Source of the DNA: Actinomycetes bacterium
GTDB lineage: Bacteria > Actinomycetota > Actinomycetes > Mycobacteriales > Mycobacteriaceae
Direction of reading: 5' to 3'
Length of the DNA: 14,622 bases
Assembly (NCBI GenBank): GCA_023460175.1
Contig: JAEWRC010000074.1
Coordinates: 1 to 14,622 of the forward strand
This document shows, in pieces, positions 1-6,487 of the stretch. The notes under the pieces were generated by a model that was given only the letters and a program-made list of their open reading frames with translations, had not been told where the DNA came from and did not search any database. Each line of letters begins with the position of its first letter. Position 1 is the stretch's first letter. A program made the position numbers and the translations under genes.

Positions 1-292
1 CCGGGGCGCCGAGCGCCTCCGCGCAGGCCGCCAGCCGCCGCACCCGCGCGGGCTGCACCGGCTCGGCCCCGCCCAACGACAGCGCGACGCCGTGCGGGAT
101 CACCGGTACGCCGCGCGCCACCAACTCCGCCAACGCCGGGTCCGGCCGGGCCCGACGCCGACGGATCGGGATCGACTCCGCGATGACCTCGCAGAACCCG
201 GGCCGCAGGTCGGCGATCACGCCGGCGATCTCCGAGCGCCAGCCCAGCCCCACGGCGCAGAGGGCGGGGACGGTGCGGACCGCGGTGCTCAT
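1..292 (-). CDS. DUF692 / MNIO-family enzyme, N-terminal part (cut by window edge)
   Basis: The first 97 residues are present; the rest lies left of the window. Visible blocks are VGLGWRSEI (about residues 14-22), FCEVIAES (33-40) and IPHGVALSLGGAEP (about 64-77). These match the N-terminal pattern of DUF692 proteins, now called multinuclear non-heme iron oxidative enzymes (MNIO), TIM-barrel enzymes that modify Cys or other residues of ribosomally made peptides (MbnB, TglH and BufB types). The His in the PHG motif is at a position where the family carries a metal ligand. The ATG at 292-290 overlaps the TGA of the upstream gene as ATGA, with no good Shine-Dalgarno, so translation is probably coupled. 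The Gly/Cys-rich tail encoded just upstream is the obvious candidate substrate. The family call is fairly secure; the substrate is inference. Confidence 0.8.
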   Translation of the reverse strand, partial: MSTAVRTVPALCAVGLGWRSEIAGVIADLRPGFCEVIAESIPIRRRRARPDPALAELVARGVPVIPHGVALSLGGAEPVQPARVRRLAACAEALGAP

Positions 293-1191
293 CCGCCGCA
301 TCCGCCACCACCACCGCCGCAGCCACCGCAACCGCCACCACCACCACCGCAGCCGCCCCCGTCGCCGCCGCAGGAGGCACCGCAACCGCCGCCGCTGGCG
401 GACTCGCCGGCCAGTTCCACCGAACTGGAGTAGTCGGAGTCCACGGCCCATAGAACCCCCGTGCCGAACAGCGCCGCGGACATGCCCACCGCGGCCGGCC
501 CGTAGGTCGCGAAGGCAGGACGCTTCTTCGGTTCCAGGTAGGACAGCCGTTTCTTCTCGGCCGCCAGTCGGCGTCGTCCCGTCCACGTCAGCCGGTTCAC
601 GTCGAGCAGACTGGGCAGCACCCCCACCGCGACGCAGACGGTGGGGATGGCCACAAACAGGATCGAGGCCACGTTGATCCCGGGCCCCGACAGCGGGGTC
701 ACGTGATACAGGCAGAAGCCGACGCCCACCGCCATCACCGCGACCATGGGCGCCACACCCCAGCGCATCCGTTTGCGCTCGGCCCGGGTCCGCGTCAGAC
801 CGCGCGCACTCAGCCGTTCCTCCAGGGCGTCGAGTTGCGGGCCGGACGCGTGGTACAGCCGCGAGACGGTGTGATCCGGATTCAGAGCGATCCGCCGGAG
901 GATGTGGTTCGTGAAGCGGTCGGGGTGGGCCGACGAGTGCACCACCCCGTTCTGGTCGATCCGGCCCTGGGCGCGCAGTTCGGCCAGCGCCGTCACCACG
1001 GGGGCGATCTCGGACCGCAGATAGGCCAGTTCGGTGGCGCTGAGCGGCTCATCGGTGGTCCGGCCGCGCGGGCTCGTCGCGAAACTCCACAGCACGGCGT
1101 AGACGATCGTCGAGGCGAGCACGGCCAGGTAGGCGATCACCGGGGTCGTCAGGAGCTCACCGTAGAACTCGATCGCTTTGTCGATAAACAT
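289..1191 (-). CDS. TIGR04222-type membrane protein with Gly/Cys-rich C-terminal tail
   Basis: A 300-residue protein. Hydrophobic segments lie near residues 17-37, 146-163, 173-195 and 231-250, with a soluble region of about 100 residues (40-143) after the first segment. The last 34 residues (267-300) are nearly all glycine with six cysteines at 270, 274, 281, 288, 291 and 298. This layout fits the TIGR04222 group of actinobacterial membrane proteins, which I recall as often carrying such tails beside DUF692 genes. The start is the ATG at 1191, because AGGAGG at 1205-1200 is 8 nt from it; the GTG at 1200 overlaps the Shine-Dalgarno itself. The stop overlaps the DUF692 start. A role as membrane-anchored substrate of that enzyme, perhaps a metal-binding tail, is inferred, not shown. 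Confidence 0.8.
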   Translation of the reverse strand: MFIDKAIEFYGELLTTPVIAYLAVLASTIVYAVLWSFATSPRGRTTDEPLSATELAYLRSEIAPVVTALAELRAQGRIDQNGVVHSSAHPDRFTNHILRRIALNPDHTVSRLYHASGPQLDALEERLSARGLTRTRAERKRMRWGVAPMVAVMAVGVGFCLYHVTPLSGPGINVASILFVAIPTVCVAVGVLPSLLDVNRLTWTGRRRLAAEKKRLSYLEPKKRPAFATYGPAAVGMSAALFGTGVLWAVDSDYSSSVELAGESASGGGCGASCGGDGGGCGGGGGGCGGCGGGGGGCGG

Positions 1192-1199
1192 CGTTGTCA

Positions 1200-1205
1200 C
1201 CTCCT
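1200..1205 (-). promoter_or_regulatory. Strong Shine-Dalgarno that fixes the start of the Gly/Cys-tailed membrane protein
   Basis: AGGAGG on the minus strand lies 8 nt upstream of the ATG at 1191-1189. The longer reading frame beginning with GTG at 1200 would place its start codon inside this site, so the ATG three codons later is preferred. Confidence 0.8.
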
Positions 1206-1253
1206 GTGTTCGGGTCCGGTCATCGTGGCCGGGGTCGACCGACTACCGATCAC

Positions 1254-1259
1254 AAGTTA
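1254..1259 (-). promoter_or_regulatory. Candidate -10 box for the membrane protein / DUF692 pair
   Basis: TAACTT on the minus strand fits the mycobacterial TANNNT -10 pattern. A -35 element at normal spacing would fall near 1277-1282, inside the 20-bp palindrome, and the bases there (CCCGAT) do not resemble TTGACA. Placement is by eye; no transcript data support it. Confidence 0.35.
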
Positions 1260-1267
1260 CGAGACGC

Positions 1268-1287
1268 TGTCCCCCGATCGGGGGACA
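1268..1287. promoter_or_regulatory. Perfect 20-bp palindrome in a divergent intergenic region, candidate operator
   Basis: TGTCCCCCGATCGGGGGACA is a perfect inverted repeat with no spacer, in the 152-bp gap between the leftward membrane-protein gene and the rightward MFS gene. It sits where the -35 of the leftward promoter would be and about 60 bp upstream of the MFS -10 box. A dimeric regulator site is the natural reading. It has no T-run after it, so a terminator is less likely. The regulator is not in this window. Confidence 0.6.
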
Positions 1288-1344
1288 CGGGTTTCATCCC
1301 CTCGACCGGCCGATCGCCCGATCCTGAAAAACTGCTGGCAGACA

Positions 1345-1350
1345 TACGTT
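1345..1350 (+). promoter_or_regulatory. -10 box for a leaderless MFS transcript
   Basis: TACGTT (TANNNT pattern) lies 7 nt before the ATG at 1358. With a start point about 7 nt downstream of the -10 the mRNA would begin at or next to the ATG. The absence of any Shine-Dalgarno before 1358 agrees with this. Confidence 0.45.
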
Positions 1351-1357
1351 TTTTGGT

Positions 1358-2605
1358 ATGACCGCAGCCCTGGACACCGCGCTTCGCCCGATGGTCTCGT
1401 CCGCCGGCGTGACGCAGGGCCGGTTCGCTCAGCTGATCACCCACGGCACCTTCTACAGCGCCGGCACGCAGCTCAGCAACGTCTCGGTGGTGCTGCCGTT
1501 CCTGTGCGCAGGCCGCGGGATGGCCTGGCTGGCCGCGCTGATGTACCCCGCCTACTGCATCGGCAAGGCGGTCGGCAACGCCGGATCGCCGTGCGTCCTG
1601 GAGTGGTCCCGCGGGCAACGGCACCTGGTGGTCGCGGGCACGGTGGCCGCGATGGCGGTGCTGGTCGGTTTCACCGCGACGGCCGGCGCGGCGGTGCCGA
1701 GCGCGCTGCTGTTCGCCTCGGCGCTGCTCGGGCTGGGCTCCGGGTTGTCCAACATCGCGTTCAACGACATCGCGTCCAGCCGGCTCTCCGACGCGCGCCG
1801 CGGGGATCTGCTGCTCGGCCAGAGCGCGGCCGGTTCGGTGCTGGCCGCGGCGGTCACCCTGCTGGTGGTGCCGGCGCTGATCCACGGCGACGCCGCCGCC
1901 CAGGGCATGTCGCTGCTGTGGTTCGGGGCGGCGGGCCTGGTCGCCGCCGGCGTCGCGGCCCTGTTCGTCGGCCCGGTTCGGGTGCCGAATAACGTTGTGC
2001 GCCAGAGCCAGCGGGAGATCATGCGCGACGGTCTGCGCGCCGCGCGGTCGCAGCCGTGGTTCCACCGGTACGCGCTGACCCAGTTGGTGTTCGTGCCGGT
2101 CTCCCTCGGCACCACCTTCTACAGCCTGCGCGCGGCGCAGGGCCAGGACAACCTGCCCGTCCTGATCGTGGTCTCCAGCGCCGCGCTGCTGGTCGGGTCC
2201 GCGCTGTGGCGCGCGGTGTACCGCGCCTATGGGGTGCGCGGAATGCTGCGGGGCAGCGCCGCGATGAGCGTCGCCGCGGCCACCGGCTGTCTGCTCGCCG
2301 AGACGTTGGACCTGTGGTCTTCCGGCTGGGTGCTCGCCGCGGTGTTCCTGTTGGTGACGATGGCCAACCAGGCGGTCTACGCCGCGTCGATGAACTGGGT
2401 GAGCCTGCTGGCGGACAGCCGCGACCGGGCCGCGCTGATGGGCCTGGGCTCGGCGGCCATCGCAATCGCCACCTGTGTCGTCGGCGCCGTGGTCGGTGAC
2501 CTCGCGCTGGACCACTTCGACCGCGGCCCGGTGCTCGTCATGCTGGTGCTGAGCCTGGCAGCACTGCTGATCGCGCGAAATGCGCCGTCGGCCAACCGTT
2601 CCTAG
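1358..2605 (+). CDS. MFS-type membrane transporter
   Basis: A 415-residue integral membrane protein with about twelve hydrophobic segments (roughly 22-50, 55-75, 90-112, 114-135, 155-175, 184-205, 238-257, 266-284, 298-316, 322-342, 362-382, 390-406). A longer charged loop at 206-236 separates two sets of six. This 6+6 arrangement and the length fit the major facilitator superfamily; no motif lets me name a substrate. The ATG at 1358 is chosen because of the -10 box just upstream. The TAG stop overlaps the lipE stop from the other strand by 4 bp, so the two genes meet with no space for a terminator between them. A link to the divergent MNIO pair is possible but unproven. Confidence 0.8.
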   Translation: MTAALDTALRPMVSSAGVTQGRFAQLITHGTFYSAGTQLSNVSVVLPFLCAGRGMAWLAALMYPAYCIGKAVGNAGSPCVLEWSRGQRHLVVAGTVAAMAVLVGFTATAGAAVPSALLFASALLGLGSGLSNIAFNDIASSRLSDARRGDLLLGQSAAGSVLAAAVTLLVVPALIHGDAAAQGMSLLWFGAAGLVAAGVAALFVGPVRVPNNVVRQSQREIMRDGLRAARSQPWFHRYALTQLVFVPVSLGTTFYSLRAAQGQDNLPVLIVVSSAALLVGSALWRAVYRAYGVRGMLRGSAAMSVAAATGCLLAETLDLWSSGWVLAAVFLLVTMANQAVYAASMNWVSLLADSRDRAALMGLGSAAIAIATCVVGAVVGDLALDHFDRGPVLVMLVLSLAALLIARNAPSANRS

Positions 2606-3840
2606 CCCACGCGCGGGATCTCGGCGTTGATCAGGTTGAGCAGGGCCGGGTAGCGCTTGGCCTCGGGATGTCCCCCCGGTTTGCCGCTGCTGACCACGGC
2701 CGCCGACAGCGCCCGCTCCGGGTCGGCCCACACCGCGATGTCGACCAGGCCGGTGTGCCCGAAGGCGCCCGGGGTGTCGCGGCCGAAGGGGCCGAACCGC
2801 TTGTCGCCCAGCATGTATCCGGTGCCCCACCGCATCGGCATCATCCCGGTGGCGACGTCGGGGCGCAGCCGTCGGGCCTGTCGCGTCGCAGCCCGCAGGG
2901 TCTCCGGTCGCAGCACCCGGACGCCGTCGAGTTCCCCGCCGCGGCACAGTATCTCGGCGAATCGGGAAAGCTCCGCGGCGTTGGAGACGGTGTTCGACGA
3001 CGGCACCACGCTGGTCAGGAAGTCCGCGGTGTTGCTGAACGGGATGATCTGCTGCATGGTCCCGCCGACCGCGAGTCGGAACGCGCGCGCGACCGGAGCC
3101 GGCAGCGGCTTTCCCGTCGGGTGGCTCGGCGCGACCTTAGGCACGTCGGCCTCGGCGACGCCGAAGTTGGTCCACCGGAAGCCGAGTGGCTCCAGGATCT
3201 CCTCGGCCAGGATGTCGCGAATGCTGCGACCCGTTGCAGCCGAGACGATTTCACGGATCAGCGGGCCCCACGTCAGGCCGTGGTAGATGTGCACCAGCCC
3301 GGGCCGGTAGATCGGTTTGAGCTGCCCGAGCATCTCGCGCGCATAATCGCTGTCGTTCATCCGGCGCAGATCCGGGCGCGGTCCGGTGGCGAACGGCACT
3401 CCCGCGCTGTGGGTCATGACGTGCCGGATGGTGGTGCGGTCCTTGCCGTGGCTGGTGTAGGTCGGCAGGTGGTCGCACACCCGGTCGTCGAGGGAGAACT
3501 CGCCGCGCTCGACGAGCCTGTGCACCACCGTGCTGGCGATCGCCTTGGCCGCCGAATAGACGCAGAACGGGGTGTCGGGGGTGGCCAACACCTGCTCGGC
3601 GTCGGGCGGATCGTCGGGCGCGTTGCCCCAGCCGTGCCCGATCGCGCGGTTGAGCACGACCTTCCCGTGGTGGCGCAGGCACACCTGGATGGCGGGATGC
3701 ATGCCCGCGGCGTACCAGTGCCGGGTGGCCTGCCAGATCCGCTCGATGGCGGCGGGGTCGACGTCCGAGTGGTCCTCGGGGGCGACGGTGGTCACGGCCT
3801 CCAGGTCGGCGGGCACACGAATTCTGCCGTCGGCGGTCAT
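2602..3840 (-). CDS. lipE: LipE-like serine hydrolase / esterase of the beta-lactamase fold
   Basis: A 412-residue protein with the three active-site elements of class C beta-lactamases and family VIII esterases: SAAK at residues 96-99 (nucleophile Ser96, Lys99), a Tyr186 region (IYHGLTWG) in the second motif, and HTG at 362-364 in the place of KTG. The family hydrolyses short-chain esters rather than long-chain lipids, despite the Lip name. Length and neighbourhood (echA21, then hisC2) match M. tuberculosis LipE, Rv3775, about 415 residues. No signal peptide is seen. The ATG at 3840 is chosen because upstream in-frame sequence lacks protein-like character and runs over the echA21 end. The stop overlaps the convergent MFS stop within CTAG. 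It lies 95 nt after echA21 on the same strand and may be co-transcribed. Confidence 0.85.
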   Translation of the reverse strand: MTADGRIRVPADLEAVTTVAPEDHSDVDPAAIERIWQATRHWYAAGMHPAIQVCLRHHGKVVLNRAIGHGWGNAPDDPPDAEQVLATPDTPFCVYSAAKAIASTVVHRLVERGEFSLDDRVCDHLPTYTSHGKDRTTIRHVMTHSAGVPFATGPRPDLRRMNDSDYAREMLGQLKPIYRPGLVHIYHGLTWGPLIREIVSAATGRSIRDILAEEILEPLGFRWTNFGVAEADVPKVAPSHPTGKPLPAPVARAFRLAVGGTMQQIIPFSNTADFLTSVVPSSNTVSNAAELSRFAEILCRGGELDGVRVLRPETLRAATRQARRLRPDVATGMMPMRWGTGYMLGDKRFGPFGRDTPGAFGHTGLVDIAVWADPERALSAAVVSSGKPGGHPEAKRYPALLNLINAEIPRVG

Positions 3841-3935
3841 CTCAGCCAGCGTACGTGCCGCCGCGGCGCCGAAATTGCGCTGTGGGTGGTGCACCGCGCA
3901 GCGCCACGACCCTGTGGCCAATCTCGGCGCGGCGA

Positions 3936-4760
3936 CTACTCGCCCTTGAACTCCGGCGGGCGCTTCTGGAACATCGCGGTGACGCCCTCGGTCAGATCCT
4001 TCGACGGCAGGAACGCCGAATTCCACGCCGCCACGTAGCGCAGGCTCGCCGCGACCTGGGCGGTGCGCTGCTCGTCGAGCACATCCTTGATGCCCTGCAC
4101 GGTCAGCGGCGGGTTGGCGGCGATCTCGGCCGCGGTGGCCCGCGCGGCGGCCAGGGTGGCCTCGGCGTCGTCGAAGACGTCGTTGACCAAGCCGATCTTC
4201 TCGGCCCGCTTGGCGTCGAAGTCCTTGCCCGTCAGCGCCAGCTCGCGCAGGTGTCCGTCGTTGAGGATCAGCGGCAGGCGCGCCAGGCTGCCGACGTCGG
4301 CGACGATGGCCAGCTTGACCTCGCGCACCGAGAACTTCGCGTCGGCGCTGGCATAGCGGATGTCGACCGCGCTGATCAGGTCGACGCCGCCGCCGATGCA
4401 CCAGCCGTGCACCGCGGCGATGATCGGGGTGCGGCAGTCGGCCACCGCGGTGATGGACTGCTGCATGCCCTTGAGGTGGCGGTGGAACGCGGCGCGCGGG
4501 CCGGCCATGGCGCCCTCGGCCATCAGCGGCCCGAGGAAGTCGCCGGAGGAGGCCAGATCCAGGCCGTAGCTGAAGTGCTTGCCCGAGCCCGTCAGCACGA
4601 TCGCCCGCACCTGCGGGTCGGCGTCGAGGGCCTCGAACGCCACCGGCAGTTCGGCCCAGAACGCCGGGCCCATCGTGTTGCCCTTGCCCGGGCCGAGCAG
4701 GGTCACCTGCGCGATGTGGCCGTCGATCTCGACCGAGAGGGATTCGTAGCTGTCAGCCAT
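3936..4760 (-). CDS. echA21: Crotonase-fold enzyme, EchA21 (enoyl-CoA hydratase / dienoyl-CoA isomerase)
   Basis: A 274-residue crotonase-superfamily protein. The oxyanion-hole regions are around FSYGLDL (63-69) and HGWCIGGGVDL (118-128). Acidic residues at D127, E147 and D155 have the spacing 20 and 8, the same as the Asp176, Glu196, Asp204 triad of rat delta3,5-delta2,4-dienoyl-CoA isomerase (ECH1). The stretch REVKLAIVADVGSLARLP also resembles ECH1. The protein may therefore isomerise dienoyl-CoA intermediates of unsaturated fatty acid oxidation rather than hydrate enoyl-CoA. It starts 25 nt after the lipoprotein stop and is probably in one unit with hisC2. The name follows gene order with Rv3774. 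Confidence 0.85.
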   Translation of the reverse strand: MADSYESLSVEIDGHIAQVTLLGPGKGNTMGPAFWAELPVAFEALDADPQVRAIVLTGSGKHFSYGLDLASSGDFLGPLMAEGAMAGPRAAFHRHLKGMQQSITAVADCRTPIIAAVHGWCIGGGVDLISAVDIRYASADAKFSVREVKLAIVADVGSLARLPLILNDGHLRELALTGKDFDAKRAEKIGLVNDVFDDAEATLAAARATAAEIAANPPLTVQGIKDVLDEQRTAQVAASLRYVAAWNSAFLPSKDLTEGVTAMFQKRPPEFKGE

Positions 4761-4785
4761 ACCTGTCGAGGCTAATGCGGCACCG

Positions 4786-5088
4786 TCAGCGCAGCCGCAG
4801 CAGCACCTCTTTGACGGGCTTTTCCGGGGCGCGTTCGCACAGCACGCTGGCCAGCATCACCAGGAACAGCGACGGGTCCCCCGGCGAAGCCTTGACGATC
4901 TCGTTGACGACCTTCACCTTGTCCTGCGGAGTGAGGATCTCGAACTCCGAACACGTCAGATCGGGCGAGACCGGTTCGGTGGTCTGGGCCAGCTGACCTG
5001 GGGTGGTCTGCGAGCAACCGGCCAGCAGCGTCGCGGCGATCAGCGCGGTCCCGAAGCCCCGGGCCAGCAGCGCCGGTCGACTCGTCAT
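4786..5088 (-). CDS. Small secreted lipoprotein, HdeA-like pattern
   Basis: A 100-residue protein with a type II signal peptide: positively charged N-terminus, hydrophobic stretch at about 11-23, and lipobox LLAGC with the acylated Cys at 25. The mature part is short and has two further cysteines (C46, C84) that could form a disulfide around a helical core. TCSEF at 45-49 with a second Cys before a final helix recalls small acid-chaperone-like HdeA proteins; that resemblance is weak and given only as a lead. The ATG at 5088 follows the hisC2 stop with 1 nt between, so translation is probably coupled. Its role is unknown; it would sit on the outer face of the plasma membrane. Confidence 0.75.
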   Translation of the reverse strand: MTSRPALLARGFGTALIAATLLAGCSQTTPGQLAQTTEPVSPDLTCSEFEILTPQDKVKVVNEIVKASPGDPSLFLVMLASVLCERAPEKPVKEVLLRLR

Positions 5089-5089
5089 G

Positions 5090-6139
5090 TCAGATCCAAT
5101 CAGTTGCGAACGCCAGGAACGCGTCGTTTTCGTGGGGCGCCCCGATGGTCACCCGCACGCCGTCGGTGCCGTAGGGCCGCAGCAGGAGGCGCGCATCGGC
5201 GGCCTGCGCGACGAAATCGGCGGTGCGTTCGGGGCCCAACGGTAGCCAGACGAAGTTGGCCTGCGAATCCGGGAGCTCGTAGCCGGCCGTTCGCAGCGCC
5301 GCGCTGACCCGCGCGCGCTCGACGACCACCGCGTCGGTGCGGGCCAACAGTTCGTCGGCGGCGTCCAGCGAGGCGATGGCCGCGGCCTGGGCCAGCGTGC
5401 TGGCGGTGAAGGGCACGTAGACCTTGCCCAGCGCGGTGATGACGTCCGGATCGCCGACGGCATAGCCGACGCGGGCGCCGGCCAGCCCGTAGGCCTTGGA
5501 GAAGGTCCGCAGCACGACGACGTTCGGGTGATCGCGCACCAGCCCCAGACTGTCCGGGGTCAGGCCGTCGCGGATGTACTCGACGTAGGCCTCGTCGATG
5601 CAGACCACGATGTCGCTGCGCACGGCCTCGACGAACTTTCGGAGGTCCGCGGGCGGGACCACCGTCGACGTCGGGTTGTTCGGGTTGCAGATGAAGATCA
5701 GCCGGGTCTTGTCGGTGACCGCGGCGAGCATCGCGTCCAGGTCGTGGGTGTGGTCCTTCAGCGGAACCTGCACCGGGGTGGCGCCGGCCACCCGCACCTG
5801 CAGCGGGTAGACCTCGAAGGCGCGCCAGCCGAACATCACCTCGTCGCCGATGGTCGCGGTGATCTGGATCAGCTGTTGGCACAGGCTGACCGACCCGCAG
5901 CCCGCGGCGATGTGCTCGGGCGCAAAGCCGACGTGTTTTGCCAGGTTCTCCTTGAGTTCGACGTAGCCGTTGTCCGGGTAGCGGTTCAACGTGTCGGCGG
6001 CCTGGTTGATCGCCGCGCGGACGCTGGGCAGCGGTCCGTCCACCGTTTCGTTGCTGGCCAACTTGATGGCACCGGGGACCGTCTTGCCCGGCGTATAGGC
6101 AGGTAGGTCGGCCATCAAGGTGCGCAAACGGGCGGTCAT
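5090..6139 (-). CDS. hisC2: Aromatic amino acid / histidinol-phosphate aminotransferase (HisC2 type)
   Basis: A 349-residue fold-type I PLP enzyme. The PLP lysine is K215 in RTFSKAYGLAGARVGY; other cofactor contacts are N155 (CNPNNPT), D182 and Y185 (IDEAY), and R223. The early motif KLASNET (26-32) is typical of HisC and the related aromatic aminotransferases. M. tuberculosis has two such genes; I recall Rv3772, whose neighbourhood matches here, being described mainly as a phenylalanine/aromatic aminotransferase. The ATG at 6139 is chosen over longer reading frames because TATGCT lies 6 nt upstream, giving a leaderless mRNA, and because further upstream sequence belongs to the promoter and tRNA-Ser. 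It is the first gene of a probable hisC2 - lipoprotein - echA21 (- lipE) unit. Confidence 0.88.
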   Translation of the reverse strand: MTARLRTLMADLPAYTPGKTVPGAIKLASNETVDGPLPSVRAAINQAADTLNRYPDNGYVELKENLAKHVGFAPEHIAAGCGSVSLCQQLIQITATIGDEVMFGWRAFEVYPLQVRVAGATPVQVPLKDHTHDLDAMLAAVTDKTRLIFICNPNNPTSTVVPPADLRKFVEAVRSDIVVCIDEAYVEYIRDGLTPDSLGLVRDHPNVVVLRTFSKAYGLAGARVGYAVGDPDVITALGKVYVPFTASTLAQAAAIASLDAADELLARTDAVVVERARVSAALRTAGYELPDSQANFVWLPLGPERTADFVAQAADARLLLRPYGTDGVRVTIGAPHENDAFLAFATDWI

Positions 6140-6145
6140 TTGGCC

Positions 6146-6151
6146 AGCATA
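6146..6151 (-). promoter_or_regulatory. -10 box for leaderless hisC2
   Basis: TATGCT on the minus strand (TANNNT) ends 6 nt before the ATG at 6139-6137. The transcript would start at or one base before the A of the start codon. No Shine-Dalgarno is present, which agrees. Confidence 0.55.
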
Positions 6152-6183
6152 AGTGAGGCTGTGTACGCTGTGCCCTCGGCGGT

Positions 6184-6195
6184 TCCGGTACCGGA
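6184..6195. promoter_or_regulatory. 12-bp palindrome between hisC2 and tRNA-Ser
   Basis: TCCGGTACCGGA is a perfect inverted repeat in the 88-bp gap between the divergent hisC2 start and tRNA-Ser. It lies upstream of both. A candidate -10 for the tRNA, TAACCT, is at 6208-6213, about 14 nt before the mature 5' end. GC-rich 12-mers can be palindromic by chance, so this is a weak call. Confidence 0.25.
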
Positions 6196-6227
6196 GATCG
6201 GGTCCGGTAACCTCTACGAAGTTCAAA

Positions 6228-6319
6228 GGAGGCGTGCCAGAGCGGCCGAATGGGACTCACTGCTAATGAGTTGTCCCCCTTACAGGGGACCGGAGGTTCA
6301 AATCCTCTCGCCTCCGCCA
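6228..6319 (+). tRNA. tRNA-Ser (anticodon GCT)
   Basis: A 92-nt class II tRNA. The acceptor stem pairs GGAGGCG with CGCCTCC, the anticodon arm ACTCACTGCTAATGAGT shows GCT, there is a long variable arm (GTCCCC / GGGGAC), and the T loop GGTTCAAATCC is normal. The discriminator is G6316 and CCA is encoded at 6317-6319. It reads AGC/AGU codons. It is 15 nt before tRNA-Arg and probably co-transcribed with it. Confidence 0.95.
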
Positions 6320-6334
6320 CACAACTACATACTC

Positions 6335-6410
6335 GCGCCCGTAGCTCAACGGATAGAGCATCTGACTACGGATCAGAAGGTTAGGGGTTCGAATCCCTTC
6401 GGGCGCACCA
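6335..6410 (+). tRNA. tRNA-Arg (anticodon ACG), integration target
   Basis: A 76-nt tRNA. The acceptor stem pairs GCGCCCG with CGGGCGC, the anticodon loop CTACGGA shows ACG (wobble A probably deaminated to inosine, reading CGN), the T arm is GGGGTTCGAATCCC, and CCA is encoded at 6408-6410. An integrase gene pointing toward the tRNA begins 77 nt downstream, so the 3' half is very probably the attB core used by the element. The gene is intact, as expected when the element restores the tRNA end. Confidence 0.95.
6370..6410 (+). other. Probable attL (tRNA-Arg 3' half)
   Basis: Tyrosine integrases that use tRNA genes recombine in the anticodon or T-arm region and carry a copy of the tRNA 3' end. 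The boundaries given here, from the anticodon arm to CCA, are an estimate; the matching repeat lies outside the window. Confidence 0.5.
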
Positions 6411-6487
6411 TCTACCAGCGTTTGTGCAGGTCAACAGGCCTCACCGGCGTTGCATCGGCCAATGAAGGCTCCACTTTCGCTCCACAA

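Noticed and set aside
290..400. Simple CCACCA/CCGCCG repeats as a possible microsatellite or non-coding repeat
   Set aside because: The sequence codes for the Gly/Cys tail of the membrane protein and stays in frame up to a stop that overlaps the next gene.
703..1992. Plus-strand frame of 429 codons
   Set aside because: It is antisense to the membrane protein and then out of frame with the MFS gene, with no recognisable domain.
1250..2947. Long minus-strand frame of 565 codons across the MFS gene
   Set aside because: It is antisense to a clear 12-helix transporter, and its translation is Arg/Gly/Gln-rich without any motif, as expected from a GC-rich shadow frame.
3841..4401. Upstream extension of lipE to give a 599-residue protein
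   Set aside because: The extension overlaps the echA21 coding sequence and has no protein-like pattern. The beta-lactamase fold is complete from the ATG at 3840.
6280..6296. GC hairpin with GTCCCC and GGGGAC as a terminator
   Set aside because: It is the long variable arm of tRNA-Ser.
5100..6320. Minus-strand frame of 406 codons over hisC2
   Set aside because: It runs through tRNA-Ser and has the composition of a shifted frame of hisC2; all PLP-enzyme motifs are in the other frame.
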